Shown here: piece by piece, positions 52,162 to 60,783 of the stretch | Numbering within the stretch: position 1 is the stretch's first letter | Layout of the letters: each line of letters starts with the position of its first letter | Origin: Streptomyces albireticuli | GTDB lineage: Bacteria; Actinomycetota; Actinomycetes; Streptomycetales; Streptomycetaceae | Length of the DNA: 64,000 nucleotides | Assembly (NCBI RefSeq): GCF_021228125.1 | Contig: NZ_JAJQQS010000004.1 | Span: forward strand, 1-64,000 | Direction: 5' to 3' | Position numbers and translations under genes: made by a program | Notes under the pieces: model-generated | Databases searched by the model: none | What the model was told of the DNA's origin: nothing | What the model saw: the letters and a program-made list of their open reading frames with translations, nothing else

Positions 52162-54162
52162 TCAGCCGTCGGTGTTCACGGTGTCCGGGCAGAGGCGGCG
52201 CGGCTTGCCGTCGCCCCGCAGCCGGGCGTCGACGCAGCCGGCCGGCAACCCGTCGTGGGCGGTGGTGCCGAAGTTCGCGGTGACCGTGAGGACGCCGTCG
52301 CCGAACACGGTCCGCTGGACGGCGCGGTCGGGGGTAAGGGTGCGGAAGTCCGTCATCGGCTCGGTGCCCGCGGCCTCGTGCAGGGGCTTGAAGTACTTCT
52401 GGAGCGCGGCCAGCTCGCCGCCCCGCCGGTCGAGGGAGTCGCCGTCGAGGACGAAGTTGAGCGGGGTGTTGTAAAGCATCGCCAGCAGGGCGCGGGTGGT
52501 CTTCCGGCGGGGCAGCTTGTCGTAGGACAGCTCCCAGCGCTCGGTGTTGACGACGGAGTCGTGCAGCGCGGTCTCGTAGAGCGGGACGCGGTACGCGGGG
52601 TCGTACATCGCCTTGGCCACGGCCTCGGGGAGCTCGGCGGGCTTGAAGAAGATCCCGGGGGCCTTGGCGGGGGCGTAGCCGCCCCACTTCTCCTTGTCCT
52701 TCTGGGCCTTCCACAGGCCGTCGGCGACCGGGGTGCCGGAGCCGTGGTCGAAGGCGAGCACCTGGTTGGACCACGCTCCCGCGGACTCGGAGCCGAGCAC
52801 GAGGCCCTGGTCGGTGAGGCGCTTCATACGGGCGAGGCGGTTGGCGCGGTCGCGGGCCTTGTCCATGGGGTGGGCGGCGCTGTGGTCGCGGAAGAGCTCT
52901 CCGGCGGCGTCGACGTCGAGGAAGTAGCTGTCGGCGCCGTTGGCGGTCATCTTCCGGGTGCGGTCGGCGAGGTAGTGGTGGGCCGGTTCGGCCTTCTCGA
53001 ACGCCTCGGAGCTGAGGTAGCAGCCGCGGTCGTGGAAGCCGGGCTCGGGCGAGCCGTCGGCGCGCCCGACGCAGAAGTCGGGGTGGACCTTGTCCGGCCA
53101 GACGGAGGTGGGGGCGTCGGAGGTCTTCGGGTCCTGCCCGTTGGCGAAGGAGTCGTACGGGCCGACGAGGTAGCCGGCCTTCTTGGCGGCGGTGACGGCG
53201 GCGGCGTCCATGGGCTTGTCGTCGGCGTCGTAGCCGAGCCACATGCGGTCCACGCCGAGCGCGCGCAGCTTGCGGACGCCGTCGGCGGTGCGGGCGTCGC
53301 CCCACAGGTAGGCGTGGAAGGCGCCGAGCAGCTTCTTGGTGGCCGGGTTGGCGTCGGCCTTGCGGCGGAGGCTGCCGAGCTGCCCGTTCTCCTTCAGCCA
53401 GGCGCGGTAGTCGACGGCGGGGGCGACGGGTGAGCCGTCGGTGAGGCCGAGGGCGACGGTGTACTCCGTGGTGCCCTCGGCGCGGGAGAAGCGGTGGGTG
53501 GCGGTGGTGCGCAGCCGTCCGCCGTCGGACGTCAGCCGCAGCGAGGTGCCGATGTCGGTGGGCACGAGATAGCTCGCGCCGGTACGGGCGCCGAGGGTGT
53601 ATCCCCACAGCGGCATGGACAGGGCCGACTCCATGGGCAGGTCGGCGCCGGTGAGCTGGGCGTCGGCGGAGTTCCAGAAGGGGTCGGCCACGGGCAGGGA
53701 GAGCCCTTCGCCGCGTGGGAGCTGCACCGCGGAGGAGGCCCGGTCGGTGCCGGTGACGGGCCAGGCGAGGGTGCGGTCGGCGGCGCCGGTCGCCTTGACG
53801 GTGACCAGCAGCCGGCCGTGGTCGGCGCGGGCGGTGACGGTCAGGCCCCCGGCCGGGTACGACCAGCGGGCGCCGTCCCGGGTGGTGGTCACCGGACCGG
53901 GGGCGCCGGGCGCCCCGGCGGCGGGGGCGGAGAGCTCCACCACGGTTCCGGAGCCGGTACGGGCGGTCACGCGCAGGGTCGCGGTGTCGACGGTGGCGGT
54001 GCCGCCCCGGACCGGGATGTCCACCAGGTGGCCGTGCACGCGGGCGGTCTGCGCGGGGCGCGGCACGGCGTGGGCGGACGTGGTGAGGGTGACGCACGGG
54101 AAGGTGACCGCGAGTGCCACGGCGGCGGCGCGGACGGTGCGGCGGGAAGTGAAGGAGTGCAT
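52162..54162 (-). CDS. Secreted glycoside hydrolase, GH101/GH129-like
   Basis: A 666-residue secreted protein with a signal peptide (RRTVRAAAVALAVTFPCVTL..AHA). A beta-rich N-terminal half (residues 35-250) precedes a TIM-barrel-like half with GVDRMWLGYDADD, a likely nucleophile segment SYFLDVDAAGELF (Asp416/Asp418) and a following GLVLGSESAGAWSN glutamate as possible acid/base. The arrangement recalls GH101/GH129 alpha-N-acetylgalactosaminidase-type enzymes, but assignment by eye is uncertain and the substrate is unknown. An inverted repeat GTTCT-AAGA-AGAAC lies 20 bases before the start codon. Confidence 0.6.
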   Translation of the reverse strand: MHSFTSRRTVRAAAVALAVTFPCVTLTTSAHAVPRPAQTARVHGHLVDIPVRGGTATVDTATLRVTARTGSGTVVELSAPAAGAPGAPGPVTTTRDGARWSYPAGGLTVTARADHGRLLVTVKATGAADRTLAWPVTGTDRASSAVQLPRGEGLSLPVADPFWNSADAQLTGADLPMESALSMPLWGYTLGARTGASYLVPTDIGTSLRLTSDGGRLRTTATHRFSRAEGTTEYTVALGLTDGSPVAPAVDYRAWLKENGQLGSLRRKADANPATKKLLGAFHAYLWGDARTADGVRKLRALGVDRMWLGYDADDKPMDAAAVTAAKKAGYLVGPYDSFANGQDPKTSDAPTSVWPDKVHPDFCVGRADGSPEPGFHDRGCYLSSEAFEKAEPAHHYLADRTRKMTANGADSYFLDVDAAGELFRDHSAAHPMDKARDRANRLARMKRLTDQGLVLGSESAGAWSNQVLAFDHGSGTPVADGLWKAQKDKEKWGGYAPAKAPGIFFKPAELPEAVAKAMYDPAYRVPLYETALHDSVVNTERWELSYDKLPRRKTTRALLAMLYNTPLNFVLDGDSLDRRGGELAALQKYFKPLHEAAGTEPMTDFRTLTPDRAVQRTVFGDGVLTVTANFGTTAHDGLPAGCVDARLRGDGKPRRLCPDTVNTDG

Positions 54163-54181
54163 GGGGAGTTGATAGCGGGCG

Positions 54182-54195
54182 GTTCTAAGAAGAAC
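54182..54195. promoter_or_regulatory. Inverted repeat close to the hydrolase start
   Basis: GTTCT-AAGA-AGAAC is a small perfect inverted repeat in an A/T-rich patch 20 bases upstream of the minus-strand hydrolase start, between it and any promoter. It is a plausible repressor site. The rest of the 54163-54483 gap is G/C-rich and shows no gene. Confidence 0.4.
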
Positions 54196-54483
54196 TTAAT
54201 AACCGTCCGGTACGGGCCTCATGACGCCGTGTGCGCACGGCGATCGGCCGCCCGCGCGGCCCGCGTGAGGGCGGTGGGCCGGCCCCGGACAGGGCCCGGC
54301 CGGCGCGCCCCCGCCAGGAGTGACGCTCCCTCATATGCCGGTGCGCCGCCGCCCCCGGGGACGCGGGCCACGGAGTCGGGGCGGCACCCCGTTCGCCCCA
54401 CCGAGCGGGCGGGTTCCGGCCGCCCCTCCCGTCCCGGACCGGCCGCGCGAAGGGCGGGACGGGAGAGGGCCGGCCGCGAGGGG

Positions 54484-54897
54484 TCACTCGCCCCGGAAGA
54501 GCTCCAGGAGGTCCTGGCGGCCGAAGACTCCGGCGGCCTCGACCGCCGAGGGGCTGCCGGCCGCCGGGTCGGCGCCGTGCGCGAGCAGGGTGCGGACGAT
54601 CTCGTCCTCGCCCTTGAAGACGGCACCGGCCAGCGGTGTCTGGCCCCGGTCGTTGGCGCGGTTGGGGTCGGCGTCGCGCTGGAGCAGGGCCAGGACGGCG
54701 TCGAGGTGGCCGTGGTAGGCGGCCAGCATGATGAGCGAATCCCCCCTGTCGTTGGTGAGGTTCACCGGAACGCCCGCGTCCACGTAGGCCGCGAGGGTGT
54801 CGGTGTCACCGTGTCGCGCCAGGTCGAAGACCTTGGCCGCGAGCTGGAGCACCTCGGGGTCGTGTGCGGGCTCGGTCTCGGGGGTCTGCTCGGTCAT
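54484..54897 (-). CDS. Ankyrin-repeat protein
   Basis: A 137-residue soluble protein made of about three ankyrin repeats (DLARHGDTDTLAAYVDAGVP; GDSLIMLAAYHGHLDAVLAL; GQTPLAGAVFKGEDEIVRTL) flanked by an acidic N-terminus. Ankyrin repeats bind other proteins; no partner is evident from the neighbourhood. Start ATG 54897 with GGAGG ribosome site. Confidence 0.9.
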   Translation of the reverse strand: MTEQTPETEPAHDPEVLQLAAKVFDLARHGDTDTLAAYVDAGVPVNLTNDRGDSLIMLAAYHGHLDAVLALLQRDADPNRANDRGQTPLAGAVFKGEDEIVRTLLAHGADPAAGSPSAVEAAGVFGRQDLLELFRGE

Positions 54898-55310
54898 GGT
54901 GTGCGGTCCTCCGGGTTCAGCGCCTGGCTGCGGTCGTCACGTGAGTGCTGCCCTACCCTACGTACGCCCGGTCACACGGGGATCATGGGCACCACCGGCG
55001 CGCGTCGCCCGCCCGGCCGGGGGCACGGGCCCGGCCCGGCGGGGCCGGACGCGGCCGTCCGGGTGAATCCCGGGCCCGCCCGCCGGGGCACGACGGTGCC
55101 GGGGTGCGCTCCGTGGTGATCACCGCGGAGCGCCTTTCGCGCCGTGTTCCCGGGCCTCACCCCCTCTCTCCCCGGCACCCCCACCGTTGGTGATCAAGCA
55201 GGGCGGGGCGGGGAGCAACCTAAGTCCGCTTTTGCCGAATTAGTACTTTCTGTGAGGCTTGAGGAACTCGCGGTGACCGTCCCGACCACCCCGACCTCCA
55301 GGAGAACGTC
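54898..55310. other. Gene-free promoter region upstream of smeA
   Basis: No gene is seen. The region holds the palindrome GGTGATCACC at 55115-55124 and a matching half-site GGTGATCA at 55189-55196, about seven helical turns away. An A/T-rich patch at 55218-55260 is the most likely promoter location. smeA expression is developmentally controlled in S. coelicolor, so these sites are candidates for a sporulation regulator. Confidence 0.4.
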
Positions 55311-55505
55311 ATGATCCTGTCCATCTCCGGCGTCATGCTGTTCGGTGTCGTCGCCTTCCTGTTCTTCCGCAAGGACGGTCTGAAGGCCTCCCACGGCATC
55401 GTGTGCGCCCTCTTCGGCTTCTACCTCTCCACCACGGCCATCGCCCCCAGCATCAAGGCGGGCAGCGCGAGCCTCGCGGGCCTCCTGGGCGGCCTCAAGT
55501 TCTGA
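55311..55505 (+). CDS. smeA: Small sporulation membrane protein SmeA
   Basis: A 64-residue protein with two hydrophobic helices (SISGVMLFGVVAFLFF and IVCALFGFYLSTTAIAP) joined by a charged loop (RKDGLKASHG). Length, sequence and the following sffA gene identify it as SmeA, which in S. coelicolor localises to sporulation septa and targets SffA there; loss causes defects in chromosome segregation, septum placement and spore maturation. CAGGAG ribosome site; sffA begins 76 bases downstream. Confidence 0.85.
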   Translation: MILSISGVMLFGVVAFLFFRKDGLKASHGIVCALFGFYLSTTAIAPSIKAGSASLAGLLGGLKF

Positions 55506-55581
55506 CCGCCGCCACCGGCACCGCCGCCGGCAGCGCCTCCGAGACCACCACCGCCCTCCGTACCGACACCAGGAGACCGAC

Positions 55582-57366
55582 GTGGGCCGGCGAGCTCTTC
55601 CCAGCAGCCTGAGCGACGGCGCCTCCCTCGCGCGCGGCCGGGAGTTCGCCCGTACCGCGGCCGACAACGCGGCGGACATGCTCCACCCGCTCCTCACCAT
55701 CGGCCGCGGACTGCACGCCCTGGGCACGGGCGGGCTGCGGCGCTGGGCGCGGACGCCCAGGGACCGGCGCGGCCCCACCCTGCTGCTGGCGGCCTCGTGC
55801 GTGGTCATCGTGGCCCTGCTGCCCTACGGGCCGACGCTGAGCGCGGTCGTCCTGATGGCGGCGGCCGCCTGGGCCGGCCGGGACCGCGGGGCCGCGGCCG
55901 CGGCGGACACCGTCGACGAGGAGAGCTGTCACGCGCGCCTGCGGACGGTGTACGAGTCCCTGGTGCCGTACCTCACCGTGCCGGAGGACCCGGAACCGCT
56001 GTACGCCCACGGAGGCGACTGGCGGCGGGCGTTCACGGAGTACGAGTTCGACCACCTCGGCCGGCTGGTCTCCCTCCAGCTGCGCTACCCCGCCTACTTC
56101 ACCGACGGCGAGCCCGAATCCCGGGCCAAGGTGGAGCAGTTGCTCCGGCTCAAGGCGGGGCGCGGGCGGGAGTACCGTTTCGACTGGGAGGAGGAGGACA
56201 ACCACCTCACCCTGAGCGCGCTGGCCCCGCTGCCCACCGACATCCGCGCGCAGCGGTTCGTGACCGTGCCCGGCGAGGCCGTGCTCGGCTTCACCGACCC
56301 GTGCTCCGTCCAGCGCACCCTGCCGGTGACCGACGACACCGGGACCCGGGACGTCCCGCCCGTCGTCTGGCGCACCGGGCAGCGCTCCACGGAGCCGCAC
56401 CTGCTGGCCCTCGGCCGGCCCGCCGCCGGCACCACGACCCTGCTGCGCTCGGTGGCCCTCCAGGCCCTCCCGCACGGGGACGTGCTGCTGATCGACGGCA
56501 GCGGCACGGGCGAGTACTCCTGCCTGCTCGGCCGGGAGGGCGTGCTGGCCGTGGAGTCCTCGCCCGCCGGCGCCCTGGCCACCCTGGAGTGGGCCTGCCA
56601 TGAGACGGAACGGCGCATCCTCACCGCCCACCACGCCCGGCAGCAGGGCCGCCCGGTGCCGGAGGACGTCCGCCGGCCGCTGTGGATCCTCGTCGACCGG
56701 CCCAGCGCGCTCAGCCACCTGGCCGCCGGCGAGGGCCGGCCCGACCCCCAGGAGTTCCTCCAGGTGCCGCTGCGCCACGGGAGGGTCGCGAACGTCACGG
56801 TCGCGGTGGCCGAACACCTCGACAACGCCGGGCTGATCATCGAGCCGGTCCTCGCCCAGACCCGGGCCCGGGTGGTGCTCGGCGCGGTCACACCCGGGCA
56901 GGTGCGCACCGCGCTCGGCGCGCCGCCGCCCACCACGCCGCCCCCGGACGTGCCGCCGGGCCGCGGCTACGCCCGGCTGGGCTCGGGACCCGTCCTCCGC
57001 GTCCAGGTGCCCGCGACCCCGGACCCGTACGCCCAGGACACGTCCGAGTACGAACGCCGGGCGGTGCTGGAGCTGCTGCCCGAGCCGTGCGTCCCGGTGC
57101 CGTACGCGACGGAACCGCAGGGCCCGCCCGCCGGGGCGGGGTACCCGTTCGGCGGCCCGGGCGACGAGCACGCGTACGGCGCGCGGCCGGGCGCCGGGCA
57201 TCCGGACGGGGAGCAGCCGGCGGGCGGACACCCGGACGGCGCGTACCCGGACAGCTCGTACCCGGCGGGCGGGCACCCGGACGGCGCGGCCCCCGCGGGC
57301 GGGTATCCGGACGTCCGGCACCCGGGCGGTGCGGGCGGCGGCCCCGCGCGGCTTCAGGCCACGTAG
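55582..57366 (+). CDS. sffA: SpoIIIE/FtsK-like protein SffA
   Basis: A 594-residue partner of SmeA, related to DNA translocases of the SpoIIIE/FtsK family. Membrane helices lie near residues 64-95, followed by the motor-like domain. The P-loop region LALGRPAAGTTTLL (residues 275-288) has Thr284 where the invariant Walker A lysine should be, and the Walker B strand LWILVDRPS has Arg373 after Asp372. ATP hydrolysis is therefore doubtful. About 75 C-terminal residues are a Gly/Pro/Asp-rich tail with repeated GGHPDG units. GTG start. Its last 13 bases overlap the convergent yczR. Confidence 0.85.
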   Translation: MGRRALPSSLSDGASLARGREFARTAADNAADMLHPLLTIGRGLHALGTGGLRRWARTPRDRRGPTLLLAASCVVIVALLPYGPTLSAVVLMAAAAWAGRDRGAAAAADTVDEESCHARLRTVYESLVPYLTVPEDPEPLYAHGGDWRRAFTEYEFDHLGRLVSLQLRYPAYFTDGEPESRAKVEQLLRLKAGRGREYRFDWEEEDNHLTLSALAPLPTDIRAQRFVTVPGEAVLGFTDPCSVQRTLPVTDDTGTRDVPPVVWRTGQRSTEPHLLALGRPAAGTTTLLRSVALQALPHGDVLLIDGSGTGEYSCLLGREGVLAVESSPAGALATLEWACHETERRILTAHHARQQGRPVPEDVRRPLWILVDRPSALSHLAAGEGRPDPQEFLQVPLRHGRVANVTVAVAEHLDNAGLIIEPVLAQTRARVVLGAVTPGQVRTALGAPPPTTPPPDVPPGRGYARLGSGPVLRVQVPATPDPYAQDTSEYERRAVLELLPEPCVPVPYATEPQGPPAGAGYPFGGPGDEHAYGARPGAGHPDGEQPAGGHPDGAYPDSSYPAGGHPDGAAPAGGYPDVRHPGGAGGGPARLQAT

Positions 57367-58862
57367 GTGCGCGGCGCCTCGACCGCGGCGGTCGCGCCGC
57401 TCGCCACCAGGCGGGCGGCCTCGGCCAGCCGGCTCGCGGCCTGTTCCGCCACCGCCCCGGAGACGGTGAACGGCAGCCGGACGTACCCCTCGAAGGCCCC
57501 GTCCACACCGAACCTCGGCCCGGACGGCACCCGCACCCCCAGCCGCTCCCCCGCCTCGGCGATCCGCGACCCCGACAGGCCGCCGGTGCGCACCCACAGC
57601 GTCAGGCCGCCGTGCGGCACGGTGAACTCCCAGTCGGGCAGGTGGCGCCGGACCGCGTCGACGACCGCGGCCCGGTTCTCCCGCGACGTGGCACGCCGTA
57701 TGTCGACGGCGGCGTCCCAGCCGTCGGTGGTCAGCAGCCAGGTCACGGCGAGCTGTTCCACGACGGGCGTGCCCAGGTCGGCGTAGGCGCGGGCGGCGAC
57801 GAGGGTGCGGATGATGTCGGGCGCGGCCCGCACCCAGCCGATCCGCAGCCCGGCCCAGAAGGACTTGCTGGCGGAGCCGACCGTGACGACGGCGCTGCCC
57901 GCCGGGTCGAAGGCGCAGACCGGGCGGGGCATGTCGACCTCGTCGTCGAGCAGGAGGTCGGTCATCGTCTCGTCGGCGATGAGCACGGTGCCCGCCGCGC
58001 GGGCCGCCTCGACCAGGTCCCGGCGCTGCTCCTCGGAGGCCAGCGCTCCGGTCGGGTTGTGGAAGTCGGCGATCACATAGGCCATGCGGGGCGCGGCGTC
58101 CCGGAGCACCTGGCGCCAGGCGGGCAGGTCCCAGCCGGTCAGCCGGTCACCCATCGCGACGGGCACCAGCCGGGTGCCCGCCTCGCGCATGAGCTGGAGG
58201 ACGTTGGCGTACGAGGGCGACTCGACGGCGACCCGCTCGCCGCGCCCGGCCATCAGCCGGCAGATGGCGGCGACGCCGCCCATGGCGCCGGTGGTGACCA
58301 TGATCTGCTCGGGCATCGTCGGGATGCCCCGGGCGGTGTAGCGGTCGGCCAGGGCCTGGCGCAGGGAGGGCAGGCCGGCCGGGTAGTCGCCGTGGGTGTG
58401 GGCGTAGGGCGGCAGCTCCTCCAGGGCACCCTGGAAGGCGCGGGTCAGCCACGGCTCGGGGGCGGGCAGCGCGGCGCACCCGAGGTCGATGACGGAGCCG
58501 ACGGCCTCCGGGGGCAGCGGGTCGAGGCCCCTGGTGGGCAGCGGGTTCCCGGCGGGCACCGAGGTCCAGCTGCCGGAGCCGCGCCGGGACTCGAGGAAGC
58601 CCTCGCCGCGCAGCGCCTCGTAGGCCGCGGCGACGGTGGTGCGGCTGACGGCCAGGGCGGCCGCGAGCTCGCGCTCGGCGGGCAGGCGCGCCGCGACGGG
58701 GACACGGCCTTCGAGGACGAGCAGCCGGATGCCGTCCGCGAGGGAGCGGTAGGCGGGTGACCGGCGGCCACCGAACGGGGTGACGACACCGTGCCCACCG
58801 CCCTGGGATCCGAGGAGGCGCGCGAGCTTCTGCGCCCCCACCGAAGAAGTCCACTGAGTCAT
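57354..58862 (-). CDS. yczR: MocR-type regulator YczR
   Basis: A 502-residue GntR/aminotransferase fusion. The N-terminal winged helix (LPAERELAAALAVSRTTVAA) follows about 60 residues of flexible sequence; the PLP domain has the lysine motif GSASKSFWAGLRIGW (Lys333) and VIADFHNPTG. ATG 58862 is chosen because upstream codons run into the intergenic inverted repeat. It is divergent from a YczE-type membrane protein, the arrangement known for YczR regulators in actinobacteria, so it most likely controls yczE and itself. Confidence 0.88.
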   Translation of the reverse strand: MTQWTSSVGAQKLARLLGSQGGGHGVVTPFGGRRSPAYRSLADGIRLLVLEGRVPVAARLPAERELAAALAVSRTTVAAAYEALRGEGFLESRRGSGSWTSVPAGNPLPTRGLDPLPPEAVGSVIDLGCAALPAPEPWLTRAFQGALEELPPYAHTHGDYPAGLPSLRQALADRYTARGIPTMPEQIMVTTGAMGGVAAICRLMAGRGERVAVESPSYANVLQLMREAGTRLVPVAMGDRLTGWDLPAWRQVLRDAAPRMAYVIADFHNPTGALASEEQRRDLVEAARAAGTVLIADETMTDLLLDDEVDMPRPVCAFDPAGSAVVTVGSASKSFWAGLRIGWVRAAPDIIRTLVAARAYADLGTPVVEQLAVTWLLTTDGWDAAVDIRRATSRENRAAVVDAVRRHLPDWEFTVPHGGLTLWVRTGGLSGSRIAEAGERLGVRVPSGPRFGVDGAFEGYVRLPFTVSGAVAEQAASRLAEAARLVASGATAAVEAPRTYVA

Positions 58863-58922
58863 GCTTCCGGTCCACCTTCCCGGGATTGGCCATGGATCAC
58901 TACCCGATCCAGTCCACAGACT

Positions 58923-58964
58923 GTCATGGAGCAGGCCACTTGCACCACTGGCCTGCTCCATGAC
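58923..58964. promoter_or_regulatory. Perfect 16-bp inverted repeat between yczR and yczE
   Basis: GTCATGGAGCAGGCCA (58923-58938) and TGGCCTGCTCCATGAC (58949-58964) are exact reverse complements around the 10-base spacer CTTGCACCAC. It is the most prominent inverted repeat in the window and sits in the divergent promoter, so it is the likely YczR operator. CAGTGG and CAAGTGG half-sites also occur around the spacer. Confidence 0.7.
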
Positions 58965-58997
58965 GTCGGCCGGCGCCGCCCGTCATGCCGCACATCC

Positions 58998-59032
58998 GTG
59001 CCGTTCGCCGCCCCCGGGGCCGCGAACGGCAC
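58998..59032. promoter_or_regulatory. Second inverted repeat in the yczR-yczE region
   Basis: GTGCCGTTCGC (58998-59008) pairs exactly with GCGAACGGCAC (59022-59032), with a GC-rich 13-base loop. In the yczE leader this would form a stable RNA hairpin about 70 bases before the start codon and might act as a terminator-like attenuator. Confidence 0.5.
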
Positions 59033-59102
59033 TCCCATGCCACACCCGTCACCACCGGACCGGCCGCGCGGCCGGCACGCACGACCAGCAGGGGAGATTC
59101 CG

Positions 59103-59834
59103 TTGACCACATCAGGGGGGCCGGGCCCGACCGGCCGGCTGCTTCGGCTGTACGTCGGGCTGTGGCTGTACGGGGTGAGCGCGGCGCTCCAGCTGCGGGC
59201 GGGGCTCGGGCTGGCGCCGTGGGACGTCCTGAACCAGGGTGTGGCGCGCCACACCGGCCTGTCGATCGGCACCGCCTCGGTCGTCATCGGCGCGGCGGTG
59301 CTGCTGCTGTGGATCCCGCTGCGGCAGCGGCCGGGGCTGGGCACGGTCTCCAACGTGCTGGTGATCGGCCCGGCCATGGACGCCACCTTGTTCCTGGTAC
59401 CGGCGCCGGGCTCGCTGTGGGCGCGGATCCCGCTGCTGGTCTTCGCGATCGCGCTGTGCGCGGTGGCGACGGGGCTCTACATCTCGGCGCGGTTCGGCGC
59501 GGGGCCGCGCGACGGCCTGATGACGGGTCTGCACCGGCGGACGGGGCGCTCGGTGCGGCTGGTCCGGACGTGCATCGAGGTGGCGGTGCTGGCGACCGGG
59601 TTCGCCCTCGGCGGCACGGTGGGCGCCGGCACGGTGCTGTACGCGCTGGCCATCGGCCCGCTGTCGCAGTTCTTCCTGCGCGCCTTCGCGCCGGCGGAGC
59701 CCCCGGCCACGCCCGCGGGGCCCGGCGCGGCACCCGCCACGGCAGCCGCGGAGGCGCCCGCTCCGGCACCTGCGGCGGCCACCGGCGGCACGCCCCCGGC
59801 GGTCACGGCGCGCGAAGTTCCGGACCTGGTTTAG
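59103..59834 (+). CDS. yczE: YczE/YitT-type membrane protein
   Basis: A 243-residue membrane protein with about five hydrophobic helices and family stretches LGLAPWDVLNQGVA and ARFGAGPRDGLMTGLHRRTG. The C-terminal 50 residues are Ala/Pro-rich and cytoplasmic. TTG start with an AGGGGAGA ribosome site. Function unknown; the family is linked to MocR regulators and possibly to export of an amine or vitamin-related compound. Divergent from yczR. Confidence 0.82.
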   Translation: MTTSGGPGPTGRLLRLYVGLWLYGVSAALQLRAGLGLAPWDVLNQGVARHTGLSIGTASVVIGAAVLLLWIPLRQRPGLGTVSNVLVIGPAMDATLFLVPAPGSLWARIPLLVFAIALCAVATGLYISARFGAGPRDGLMTGLHRRTGRSVRLVRTCIEVAVLATGFALGGTVGAGTVLYALAIGPLSQFFLRAFAPAEPPATPAGPGAAPATAAAEAPAPAPAAATGGTPPAVTAREVPDLV

Positions 59835-60002
59835 GCACCCGGGTGGCGGGCCGGTAGTGTACGCCTTCGACCCACCGGATGGACCGTTACTGCGCGCTAA
59901 ACGGACAGAAACGCAGGGTGACATCCGTTGCCAGATGTGACAAAACGGGCGCTGGTGGGTACAACAAGGGGCGGCACGACGGGCGACGCATGTCCCTGAA
60001 AC

Positions 60003-60029
60003 GGGAATCTTCACCGCCGACCGGACGTT
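60003..60029 (+). promoter_or_regulatory. Sigma-R-type promoter for rbpA
   Basis: GGGAAT (60003-60008) and GTT (60027-60029) are separated by exactly 18 bases, matching the sigma-R (SigR, thiol-oxidative-stress sigma factor) consensus GGGAAT-N18-GTT. rbpA is known to be a sigma-R target in S. coelicolor, which agrees. The start codon lies about 55 bases downstream of the expected transcription start. Confidence 0.85.
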
Positions 60030-60091
60030 GACCGGATGACGACGACAGCGACACCTGTCCTGTGGGCGACCAAGCCCGGGAGGCACGATTC

Positions 60092-60466
60092 ATGAGTGAG
60101 CGAGCTCTCCGCGGCACGCGACTTGTGGTTACCAGCTACGAGACCGACCGCGGCATCGATCTGGCCCCGCGCCAGGCGGTGGAGTACGCATGCCCGAACG
60201 GGCATCGATTTGAGATGCCGTTCTCGGTAGAGGCGGAGATTCCGCCGGAGTGGGAGTGCAAGGCGTGCGGCGCCGTGGCACTCCTGGTGGACGGCGATGG
60301 TCCTGAGGAGAAGAAGGGCAAGCCCGCGCGTACGCACTGGGACATGCTCATGGAGCGGCGTACCCGCGAGGAGCTGGAGGAGGTGCTGGCCGAGCGGCTG
60401 GCCGTCCTGCGCTCCGGTGCCATGAACATCGCCGTGCATCCGCGGGACAACCGCAAGTCCGCCTGA
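60092..60466 (+). CDS. rbpA: RNA polymerase-binding protein RbpA
   Basis: A 124-residue actinobacterial transcription factor that binds RNA polymerase and the principal sigma factor and helps open promoters. Zinc ligands Cys34 and His38 (CPNGH) and Cys56 and Cys59 (CKAC) are all present; the sigma-interaction segment is THWDMLMERRTREELEEVL. The N-terminal ATG with GGGAGG upstream is used rather than the in-frame GTG 30 bases earlier. It lies in its own unit between a sigma-R promoter and a strong terminator. Confidence 0.97.
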   Translation: MSERALRGTRLVVTSYETDRGIDLAPRQAVEYACPNGHRFEMPFSVEAEIPPEWECKACGAVALLVDGDGPEEKKGKPARTHWDMLMERRTREELEEVLAERLAVLRSGAMNIAVHPRDNRKSA

Positions 60467-60491
60467 GAGCGGCACTGAGAAGCACGATCAA

Positions 60492-60530
60492 GGGCCCGGG
60501 GCCACTGCGCTGAGCAGTGGCCCCGGGCCC
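60492..60530 (+). terminator. Strong terminator after rbpA
   Basis: A perfect 17-bp stem, GGGCCCGGGGCCACTGC with its complement (60492-60508 and 60514-60530), around the loop GCTGA, followed by TTTG. About 250 bases of G/C-rich sequence follow before fxsA, with no gene, repeated CCGCAC/CCGGAC motifs and an 8-G run near 60671. Confidence 0.85.
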
Positions 60531-60783
60531 TTTGTGCCGCGGGCACGCGCCTTCTCGCGGCTCTGCGTCCAGGGGGCGGCCCCCGGCGGGGGGCTGCGAA
60601 GGCCGCACGGGGCGCGGCGGAAGGCCGCACCGGACACGTCCGGCACGGCTGTACCGGACAGGTCCCGCACGGGGGGGGCAAGACCCCGCCGCGCGGCCGG
60701 GCGGCCTCGCGCCCTGTATGCCCCTTCCGCGCCTTCCGGGCCCCCGCCGGGCCCGGAAACCTCGCCGTCCCGCCGGGACGGCC

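Noticed and set aside
55218..55240. WhiG-type promoter for smeA
   Set aside because: TAAG and GCCGAAT occur, but only 9 bases apart instead of about 15.
60671..60678. Run of eight G near fxsA as a phase-variable tract
   Set aside because: It lies in non-coding DNA and no gene frame depends on it.
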